DNA of 64,000 nucleotides from Halieaceae bacterium UBA5044 (lineage in GTDB: Bacteria > Pseudomonadota > Gammaproteobacteria > Pseudomonadales > Halieaceae): the NCBI GenBank assembly GCA_002416125.1, contig DIBU01000019.1, positions 1 through 64,000 of the forward strand, read 5' to 3'. Under the pieces are notes generated by a model that worked only from the letters and a program-made list of their open reading frames with translations, was not told the origin of the DNA and searched no databases. The position numbers were made by a program, and so were the translations under genes. Numbering within the stretch: the first letter of the stretch is position 1; each line of letters starts with the position of its first letter. Positions 44,983-51,899 of this stretch are shown piece after piece.

Positions 44983-46382
44983 GCGGCGTCGGCCTTCTGC
45001 GCAGCGTCGCCGGGTAGCGTCGCCGGAGGCTGCCCGTTTCTACGCCGCTTCAACCCCGCTTCGATTTCCTTGTCGAGGCGCCCCACGTAGTGATCAAAGT
45101 GCAGCTGGATGGTGTGCCTGGGGCTGGGATAGTAGTCCCGCAGATAGAAGGATTCATCGGCCGCAATCATCTCCTCCATCTCCGCTTCCGAGGGCGGGGC
45201 GTAGTCGCCATTCAGGTACGGCACCACCCAGCGTGACTGTTGCTCGGCGAAGTTGACCAGGGTGGGCAGGGACTGCGCCAGGCCCATGTAGATCAGGTTG
45301 GGAACGCCGGGTATGAGCATGCGTTTGAACAGACGCGGTGGCTGATTGTCCTTGCTCGCGGTGAATTGCGGCTGGTCGAAGAAGGGAAAGCTGATCTTGT
45401 ATCCGGTACACCAGACGATGACGTCAAAGTCACTGCTGCTGCCATCGGTGAAGTGCACGGTGTGGCCGTCCACGCGCTCGATGCCGGGACGCGCCTTGAT
45501 ATCCCCGGAGCCCGCACGCTGCAGGAACTCCCCGGACACTGTGCCGTGGGCCTCCCAGGGCTGGTAGGTCGGCTGGGGCAGGCCGTAGTCGCGGGGGTTG
45601 CCGATCTGCTGCTTGACGACGCGGCTCATCAACCAGTGCTGGATTTTACGCGGCACCCAGGCCGGAAGCATGTTCTTGTCCCCGGGCTTGCCGTTGATGT
45701 ACTTCGGGAATACCCACACCCCACGCCGCATGGAGATGTGCAGGGTGCTGGCCATGAAGCGCATCGACAGTTCCGACGCGATGTCCATGGCTGAGTTGCC
45801 GGACCCCACGACCAGTACCCGTTTGTCCCGCATGTCGATGGGGTCAAAGGGCGTGTTGTAGCTGTGCGCGTGAATCTGCTCGCCGGCGAAGTCGCCGGGA
45901 TAGGCCGGCTCCGGCCAGCGCGGATCCCAGTGATGGCCGTTGGCGACAATCAGGACGTCGTAGCGCCGGGTCTCGCCACCGCTGGTGGTCACGGACCAGA
46001 AGCCGTTCTCCTCGCGGTGTGCGCGTTCGACCCGGGTGTTGAACGTGATCGTGTCGCGCAAGCCGAAGTGGTCGGTGTAGTCGTTGAGGTAGTCGAAGAT
46101 CTCGCTGTGATGCGGATAGTCCGGCCAGTTGTCTGGCACCGGGTATTCCTGCATGCCCATGCGAAACTTTGAGGTATCGATGTGCAGGCTCTGGTAGCAG
46201 GCTGACATCCCGTTGGGATTCCGGTAGTACCAGTTGCCGCCGATATTGTCCGAGGCCTCGAAGCAATCGTAGGCGATGTCGCCCTCTTTCAGGCGCTTGA
46301 TCGTGGTCAGGCCACTGGGGCCGGCACCGATGACGCAGCACAGGGGGCCGTTGTTGTGGGCCGGTCGAAATCCGTTGTTCAT
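44979..46382 (-). CDS. Flavin-containing monooxygenase (FMO-like)
   Basis: 467 residues. FAD motif GAGPSG at 19-24, GGNWYYRNP, the FMO signature F-x-G-x-x-x-H-x-x-x-Y (FAGEQIHAHSY) and the NADPH motif VVGSGNSAMD. It should oxygenate a nucleophilic heteroatom or, like some bacterial FMOs, a ketone. The ATG at 46382 has GGAG 8 nt upstream and is 1 nt from the tetR stop. The open frame from 46574 lies wholly inside tetR and is rejected. Middle gene of tetR-FMO-hydrolase. Confidence 0.9.
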   Translation of the reverse strand: MNNGFRPAHNNGPLCCVIGAGPSGLTTIKRLKEGDIAYDCFEASDNIGGNWYYRNPNGMSACYQSLHIDTSKFRMGMQEYPVPDNWPDYPHHSEIFDYLNDYTDHFGLRDTITFNTRVERAHREENGFWSVTTSGGETRRYDVLIVANGHHWDPRWPEPAYPGDFAGEQIHAHSYNTPFDPIDMRDKRVLVVGSGNSAMDIASELSMRFMASTLHISMRRGVWVFPKYINGKPGDKNMLPAWVPRKIQHWLMSRVVKQQIGNPRDYGLPQPTYQPWEAHGTVSGEFLQRAGSGDIKARPGIERVDGHTVHFTDGSSSDFDVIVWCTGYKISFPFFDQPQFTASKDNQPPRLFKRMLIPGVPNLIYMGLAQSLPTLVNFAEQQSRWVVPYLNGDYAPPSEAEMEEMIAADESFYLRDYYPSPRHTIQLHFDHYVGRLDKEIEAGLKRRRNGQPPATLPGDAAQKADAA

Positions 46383-46383
46383 C

Positions 46384-47073
46384 TCACTTGCTCCGTCCAG
46401 TAGGCGAGTTGCCTGGGTTATCGGGTTGGCAGCTGGCGAGCAGGTGCTCCAGCGCCGCGTTGAAATCGCCCAGCACCGCGGGCTGCGGATTGTCTGCAAG
46501 GGCCTGTTGCAGCAGTGGCAGGGTGCCCTCCGGCTGACTGTGTACAAAGCGACCGAGCACCGCTGCGTGCCCACCGTCGCCGGTCACCGCCTTCAGGTAG
46601 TTGCCGGTAACGGCCGCCCCCAACACCAGTTGGTTCACCGCGTAGTACAGCTCCAGCGCGCTGCCGGGGGTGAAGCCGCGGCTGCCAAGCAGCGCAATCA
46701 GCTGTTCCAGGTACTGTGCCTCGACGTCGCCGAATACGCCGCCCTGCATGATCTGGCTGACCAGCTCTGGCCAGTCGAGCGCGGTCTGGCAGGTACTGCG
46801 GGCATGTTCCCGCAGGATGTCCTGCCAGGACTGGCCGTTGTCGACAATGGGTTGCAGCTGGCCCTTGCGCTCGGCGACCAGGCGCAGCAGGTGCTCACGC
46901 CCCTCCACATACCCGTAGAGGGTTGCGACACCCACCTTGAGGCGGCTGGCGATGCTGGCCATGTCGAGGTTGCCTGCTGGCAGGTCGCAGGCCGTGTCGA
47001 CAATGGCATCCAGGGTCAGCCGGCGCGGTCTGCCGCGGCGGCCCGGGGTCGGTTTCTGGAGTGACGACGTCAT
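46384..47073 (-). CDS. TetR-family transcriptional regulator
   Basis: 229 residues: N-terminal helix-turn-helix (LTLDAIVDTACDL to MASIASRLKVGVATLYGYVEGREHLLRLV) and a ligand-binding helical domain with TetR-C-like pattern. It is the first gene of the FMO/hydrolase operon and probably represses it until a substrate-like ligand binds. A 69-nt non-coding stretch precedes it, holding AT-rich sequence that may include the operator. Confidence 0.88.
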   Translation of the reverse strand: MTSSLQKPTPGRRGRPRRLTLDAIVDTACDLPAGNLDMASIASRLKVGVATLYGYVEGREHLLRLVAERKGQLQPIVDNGQSWQDILREHARSTCQTALDWPELVSQIMQGGVFGDVEAQYLEQLIALLGSRGFTPGSALELYYAVNQLVLGAAVTGNYLKAVTGDGGHAAVLGRFVHSQPEGTLPLLQQALADNPQPAVLGDFNAALEHLLASCQPDNPGNSPTGRSK

Positions 47074-47142
47074 GCCGCCTATAATATCGAATTATATTCG
47101 GAAAAGAAATCTGGCCGGGCTTCCAGCGGTCTGGCGCGCGCC

Positions 47143-48429
47143 TCACAGACCCCTCCAGGGGTGTGTTTGCTCTGTGACGACTTCGCCGCCAGCGCGGGCT
47201 GTTCGCAGGCTCCAGGATGCCGGGGTTCCCTGCGCGTGCAGGCGCAGCCGGTGGCTGCCAACTGCGAGAGCCGCCCGCAGCGACGCGCCCGTGAGGTCGC
47301 GCTGCTGCAGAACCCGGCCCCGGGGGCAGCGCACAGTCAGGCGTATGCTGTCCTGCGGGTGGTGGCCGAAGCCTGCCGGCAGATTTGTCAGTTGCAGGTC
47401 GGCACTGTGTTCCCAGAGCAGTTTTTTGCTCGCCCAGCGCGCCAGCCACGGATGCGGCGGTGGTGCCCCGCGGAGGGTGCGGGGGCTCACGCGGCGCTCC
47501 GCCAGGCTCAGGCCGGCATAACGCTCGTAGGCCTCCAGCGTGCGCGTGCGGCCCAGCCCGAACTCTCCCAGCGTGTCGGCTGCGGCGTCACCAGCCACCA
47601 GTTTGCGGTAGCGCAGCAGGCTGCGCTCGTTGCGTAACCACCAGCGCTTGTTATCTGTCCAGTGGCGCTGCGCCCGCTCGCGACCGTAGTGGTGCCACAG
47701 GATCAGGCAGCGGGGGTGGAACAGGTCGTAGCCGTGCGTGAAGGCGCGCAGGGCCATCGCGGGCTCTTCGCCAAAAAAGTAGAACTTTGGGTCGTAGGGC
47801 ACTTCCCGGCAGAAAACGCCCAGTGTGAATAGAAAGTGCGCAGACAGAAACCGTGCAGGTTCCAGGGCTGCACCGTCCAGGCGCCCCTGCATGGCGACCG
47901 GCATCACCTGGAATGGGCCGCCCTCGGAGAAGCCGTCGAAGACCAGGCGCAGGGGACGCGCAGCAGGCTCCACGGGTTTGCCGGGCTCATAGACCGGCGC
48001 GTAACTGGTGATCAGCGGTTTGTCGCTGCCCCGCTCGCGGGCGCCTTGCAGCAGGGCCCGCAATGCGGTGTCCCAGCCGCGAATGAAGCGATGATGCGAA
48101 TCGATCTGCAGCGTGTAGGCTTCGCCTCGATACAGGGCCTGTGTCTCGCTGCGCGCCCAGCAGGCTCCGCGGCTCTGGCTGTAGTGCACCGAGAGCACAC
48201 GAACAGCGGGATGGTCGGCAAACTCCTGCAGGCTGTCGTCGGTAGCGCGCTGCCAGCAGATGCCGAACGTAAGCCGCTCTGGCGCATCGGCCTGCGCGAT
48301 ACAGTCGCGCAGCGTTGGCAGCAGCTCCGGGTCACGGTAGGCCGCAATCTGCACGAAGATGCGATCGTCACCTGACCGGTCTGGCGCTGCCGATGCCTGA
48401 TGAGCAGGGAGTCGGGGTCCAGCGTTCAA
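47143..48429 (-). CDS. GT60/PF11397-type glycosyltransferase without PqqD domain
   Basis: 428 residues. Residues about 22-330 match the GlcNAc family (PF11397; CAZy GT60), known from the Dictyostelium Skp1 hydroxyproline GlcNAc-transferase: IFVQIAAYRDPELLPTL, ICWQRATDDSL, the nucleotide-sugar metal site as IDSHHRF (aspartate followed by two His), and FFGEEPAMALRAFTHGYDLFHP. The last 90 residues are strand-rich with no recognised domain. The start is TTG overlapping the upstream stop by 4 nt (TTGA). It is a paralogue of the upstream gene, which carries a PqqD-like C-terminus instead. Last gene of the operon. Acceptor unknown. Confidence 0.82.
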   Translation of the reverse strand: MNAGPRLPAHQASAAPDRSGDDRIFVQIAAYRDPELLPTLRDCIAQADAPERLTFGICWQRATDDSLQEFADHPAVRVLSVHYSQSRGACWARSETQALYRGEAYTLQIDSHHRFIRGWDTALRALLQGARERGSDKPLITSYAPVYEPGKPVEPAARPLRLVFDGFSEGGPFQVMPVAMQGRLDGAALEPARFLSAHFLFTLGVFCREVPYDPKFYFFGEEPAMALRAFTHGYDLFHPRCLILWHHYGRERAQRHWTDNKRWWLRNERSLLRYRKLVAGDAAADTLGEFGLGRTRTLEAYERYAGLSLAERRVSPRTLRGAPPPHPWLARWASKKLLWEHSADLQLTNLPAGFGHHPQDSIRLTVRCPRGRVLQQRDLTGASLRAALAVGSHRLRLHAQGTPASWSLRTARAGGEVVTEQTHPWRGL

Positions 48430-49670
48430 AAGCGGATGGCGCCTTGCGAGCGCAATTGCGAAAGCACCAGCGTCAGGTCCTCGTAGATTCCGACCGCCTC
48501 GCCGTAGGCCCCTTCAAGCAGCGCGCGAATCTCCCCTGTGCTGCGCTCACCGTCGATAAGTTGCCAGATCAATGCGGCGCTGTCGTTGAGGTAGCAGGCG
48601 CGGGTCGTGTCCTCGTTGTACAGCACCCACTCGCCCTCGAGCTGCTCCTCGGACCAGCGTGGGTCGCGTTGCGGAATACGCGGTGTGTCTGCTGTGGCGC
48701 GCAGTACGCCACCGCTTCGTGCGCCGGCGTCCTGCAGGCAGTCCGGGAGCGTTGGTGGCGCATGAGCGAGGGTTTCCGGGGCGATGTACCGATCGGCAAA
48801 GCAGAGACCCGCGAATTGCTCGTAATCGGCCAGGGAACGAGCAGTGCCCAGTCCATAGCCATCGAGGTCGATGGGCGCCACGCCATCTACACCGACCAGT
48901 GCCCGGTAGCGTGCCAGCGCCGCTTCGTTGCGTGCACTCCAGTCGCTGTGATCGTCCCAGTGGCAGCGGCGTCCCTTGCGCGAGTATTCGTGCCAGACGA
49001 GTGTCCGGTGCGGGCAGAAGAAATCATAGCCACTGGTCCAGGCGCGCACGCAGGTGCCGATTTCCTCGCCGTGGAAATAGCCGTTGGGATCAATCGGCAC
49101 GTCGTGCACGAAGGCGCCGTCGCTGAAACTGAAATGGGCCGACCAGAAACGGGTGGGGACAGGCGCTTCGGGGGGTTCCACGGGTATATAGGGCCGCATG
49201 AATACCACCCCGGAATCGTCGAAGCGGTCCGCTCCCAGTAGCCAGATTTCCGGGCTGCGCGCCGCCGGGTCATTCTCGGGGTCGAAGGCGGGCAGGTAGG
49301 TCGTCAGCACCGGCCGCTGCACACCGCTGCCGCGCAGCCCCTCAAGCATAGTGACAAGGGCGCTGTCCCAGCCCGGGGCAAATCGATGGTGCCCGTCCAG
49401 TTGCAGGAAATAGCGCTCTCCGCGGTACTGCTGCTGAATGCGGTTGCGTGCCCAGCAGACGCCGCGGCTCTGCTGATACGGCACGTCGAGGATCTCCAAC
49501 TGGGGCGAGTCAGCCAGGTCACCCAGGGAGTCCTCCGGCGCGCGTTGCCAGTAAACGCAGACGCGCAGGCGAGACGGCGTGTCCGCCATGCTCAGCAGGC
49601 TGGCAAGCGTCGCTGGCAGGTCGAATTCCCGGTACGCGGCAATGCTGATGAAAATATCGGGGCTGTTCAT
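48426..49670 (-). CDS. GT60/PF11397-type glycosyltransferase fused to a PqqD-like domain
   Basis: 414 residues. Residues 1 to about 300 match PF11397: IFISIAAYREFDLPATL, VYWQRAPEDSL, LQLDGHHRF as metal site and YFHGEEIGTCVRAWTSGYDFFCP. Residues about 335-414 match PqqD: W-x-L-Y-N, the YLNDSAALIWQLIDGERSTGEI core and a helical end with VLSQLRSQGAI. PqqD domains bind leader peptides for modifying enzymes, so this fusion suggests peptide-directed glycosylation. The ATG overlaps the upstream stop by 4 nt (ATGA), and the next gene overlaps its own stop. No such fusion has a function known to me. Confidence 0.85.
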   Translation of the reverse strand: MNSPDIFISIAAYREFDLPATLASLLSMADTPSRLRVCVYWQRAPEDSLGDLADSPQLEILDVPYQQSRGVCWARNRIQQQYRGERYFLQLDGHHRFAPGWDSALVTMLEGLRGSGVQRPVLTTYLPAFDPENDPAARSPEIWLLGADRFDDSGVVFMRPYIPVEPPEAPVPTRFWSAHFSFSDGAFVHDVPIDPNGYFHGEEIGTCVRAWTSGYDFFCPHRTLVWHEYSRKGRRCHWDDHSDWSARNEAALARYRALVGVDGVAPIDLDGYGLGTARSLADYEQFAGLCFADRYIAPETLAHAPPTLPDCLQDAGARSGGVLRATADTPRIPQRDPRWSEEQLEGEWVLYNEDTTRACYLNDSAALIWQLIDGERSTGEIRALLEGAYGEAVGIYEDLTLVLSQLRSQGAIRF

Positions 49671-51397
49671 GATTCGCGCCTGTCTCCGGCTGCATAGTGA
49701 AACTCGCGTCGATGTTCGATGGGGGAGGCCAGCAGTACGCCACCGCGCAGCTCTCCACGTCGGGCGCGCTCATAGAGATGCGCCATCCAGAACTGTTCGT
49801 GGGGCTGAGGCCAGCGCCTGTCGAGAAACATCCGGCGATTCCCGGCCCGGCTGACCAGCTGCGGCCAGTTGCAATAGAACACTTCCCCCAGGGCATAGGG
49901 CAGCCCCTCCAGCTGTCCCAGCTGGCTGAAGTTGGCAGGCGGTATCTGCTCAAGGGCCAGCCCAGCGGTGCGCCTGGGGTGTTGCGGCCACAGTTGGGCC
50001 CTGCGCTCTTCCGTCACATTGTGCCAGGCCCACTGCTGGTCATTGCTGCCGTAAAACTCCGTGAAGCTGAGCTTGAGAAAATCCAGCTGCCTGCTCACCA
50101 GTATTGCCAGTGCCCGTGGCAGCAGGCGGTCCACGCGTCGCGCAAAGCCGCTGCGACAGGTGCCGTCTTGCGTGGCATGCAGCATGTCGTCCTCCAGGAA
50201 CAGCATGTACGCCGCGCCACTGTCTGCGAAATGGTCTGCAATGAATTGCCGTCCGCCGCAAATGCCTAGGTTGCCCGGTGCCAGATACCGTCCGCCATAG
50301 CGCTGGCAGATTGCCTGATTATCCCGCTGGCAATCGGCAGCGGTACTCTGGTCAACGATGTACAGCTGCAGGGCATGCACGGCCTGAAAGGCATCGGCCC
50401 AGGATGCCAGCAGCAGGGCCAGCTGCCCGGGGCAATTGAAGGTGAGCACGTAAATACTGAGAGCTGGACGTTCGGCAGTGGGCAGCGGAGGGGGAGGTGC
50501 TGCGGCTGGCATCGTCCCAACGCGGCCGTCCGCTGCACGCTGCGTCGGTTTCGATGCCTGCACCAGACGCTCCAGATAGGGTGCAATCAAGCCGTCCTCT
50601 GCCAACGGCTCACGCTGGAACAGGTCCGGGTGCCGGTGGGCGATTATGGTCAGGATGCTCTCTTCAGTGCCCATGTGGCCGGCAGCGAGCGTCGCCTCCA
50701 GGCAGGCATCATAGACAGCGCATACCTTCCGTATCGCGGCAGGCCTGCCCCCAAACAGTCCTCCACGTGCCACCCAGCGAACAGGCTCTCCCCCCGACCA
50801 GCGCGCCATTGCCGGTCGCTCGAAGCCGTGAATTTCGCTGCCGCCCAGGTAGGGGAAGCTCAGGAGCAGGAAGGTTTTGATCTGCGCTGCCAGTAGCGAA
50901 GGCCATGCCGGATCCGCCAGGGCAGCGCCGCAGGTGCGTGCAAGACCGGCATCCAGCCAGACCAGGGCATCGCTTTGAAACGGGTTATCCTCCGCACTCG
51001 CGTCGAGCAGGCCGAGCTTGCTCATGACGAGGGGGTTGTAGTGGGGCAGCGTGGCCTGCGGGCTGCCGGCGAGCCAGCTCGCCTGGCTTCGCCACCCGGG
51101 ATCCTGCCGGATCTGCTGTATGCGATTGTAGGCGGGGAAGTCCTGCTCGATAGCAGTCACAGTCAGTGTGCGCACTTCAGTGTTGTGCCGCCGTCGCAGC
51201 CGCCAGACCTCCGGCTCCAGGTCCGGAGATGTGTAGATGACCAGCGGCAGATCAAGAGCGAGCAGGGTGCGGAAATGCTTGAGGTAGTTGTCGAAGCTGC
51301 GCAGGTGGTCTGCCGCCAGGCCGGTGTCTGCGCTGCCTCGGCCGATATCAAGGAGTGCCGTAACGGCCGTCAGTGTGACGGCAGAGGCTTCACTCAC
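49667..51397 (-). CDS. Two-domain glycosyltransferase: HtrL/YibB-like plus GT2-like
   Basis: About 576 residues. N-terminal HtrL/YibB-like domain (PF09612-type; about 5-270): VTLTAVTALLDIGRG, YIKHF-like NYLKHFRTLLALDLPLVIYTSPDL and the acidic VWLDAGLAR. C-terminal glycosyltransferase-2-like domain (about 310-565): LSIYVLTFNCPGQL, the sugar-nucleotide motif FLEDDM and NLGICGGRQFI. The GTG at 51397 overlaps the end of the small exported-protein gene (GTGAGTGA), indicating coupling; the longer frame from 51484 runs deeper into that gene and is not family-like. It should build or initiate a glycan with the two downstream enzymes. Confidence 0.8.
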   Translation of the reverse strand: MSEASAVTLTAVTALLDIGRGSADTGLAADHLRSFDNYLKHFRTLLALDLPLVIYTSPDLEPEVWRLRRRHNTEVRTLTVTAIEQDFPAYNRIQQIRQDPGWRSQASWLAGSPQATLPHYNPLVMSKLGLLDASAEDNPFQSDALVWLDAGLARTCGAALADPAWPSLLAAQIKTFLLLSFPYLGGSEIHGFERPAMARWSGGEPVRWVARGGLFGGRPAAIRKVCAVYDACLEATLAAGHMGTEESILTIIAHRHPDLFQREPLAEDGLIAPYLERLVQASKPTQRAADGRVGTMPAAAPPPPLPTAERPALSIYVLTFNCPGQLALLLASWADAFQAVHALQLYIVDQSTAADCQRDNQAICQRYGGRYLAPGNLGICGGRQFIADHFADSGAAYMLFLEDDMLHATQDGTCRSGFARRVDRLLPRALAILVSRQLDFLKLSFTEFYGSNDQQWAWHNVTEERRAQLWPQHPRRTAGLALEQIPPANFSQLGQLEGLPYALGEVFYCNWPQLVSRAGNRRMFLDRRWPQPHEQFWMAHLYERARRGELRGGVLLASPIEHRREFHYAAGDRRES

Positions 51398-51716
51398 CCG
51401 GGGGTGCTTGGCGCTTCTCCGCTGCGTTGCGCTGCATCCGCTTGATGCCCAGGTAGCCCAGCAAGCCGGCAACGACCGCAGCAAAACCCGCGGGCGCTAC
51501 GTCGACCGCAACCGGGGAGGGGACAGGCAGCGGTGAGGGCGAGGGTGTTGGAAACGGCGTTGGCGACGGCGTCACCTGCGCGTGGGCCGACATGACCACG
51601 GAGTCGATAACGGGCTTCACCCAGGACGCGGGGATGGCACCGGTCTGTATGCCAACGCCGACAACGCCGACACCCAGCGCCTTCAACAGACGTCGTTTTC
51701 CTGTATCGGTGGTCAT
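51390..51716 (-). CDS. Small exported, Pro/Ser/Thr-rich, membrane-anchored protein; candidate glycosylation substrate
   Basis: 108 residues. The N-terminus GKRRLLKALGVGVVG resembles a Tat-type signal (Lys-Arg-Arg then hydrophobic). A SWVKPVIDSVVMSAHAQ segment follows, ending in a signal-peptidase AHA site at residues 44-46. Residues 49-68 are ten consecutive X-Pro dipeptides; seven X are Ser or Thr. Residues about 76-91 are a membrane helix with a basic tail (KRMQR). The ATG has GAGGA 8 nt upstream; the open frame from 51833 is rejected. It heads an operon of three glycosyltransferase genes with overlapping starts, one with a PqqD domain. I read it as their acceptor; function otherwise unknown. 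Confidence 0.75.
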   Translation of the reverse strand: MTTDTGKRRLLKALGVGVVGVGIQTGAIPASWVKPVIDSVVMSAHAQVTPSPTPFPTPSPSPLPVPSPVAVDVAPAGFAAVVAGLLGYLGIKRMQRNAAEKRQAPPGE

Positions 51717-51899
51717 GCGGTGAATCCTCGCAAAGTCAGGCTCGAAGCCTAGCATGCGGCCCGCGGGCAGACAATTGCTACAGAAGATGATGTCGACTGC
51801 CGCTGGCGCGCCGAGCAGTGGCTTTGCAGGCATCGGACTGGAGGCGAACGCACAGGCAGTTCATAATGCGCCGCTCATGGTCATGCAACGAGTAGATCT
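51717..51899. promoter_or_regulatory. Divergent promoter region of the glycosylation locus
   Basis: 183 bp that must start both the small-protein operon and the OGT pair. A small hairpin (AGGCT, 3-nt loop, AGCCT; 51738-51750) lies in the small-protein leader. I find no near-consensus promoter on either strand. The OGT ribosome binding site is weak. Confidence 0.4.
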
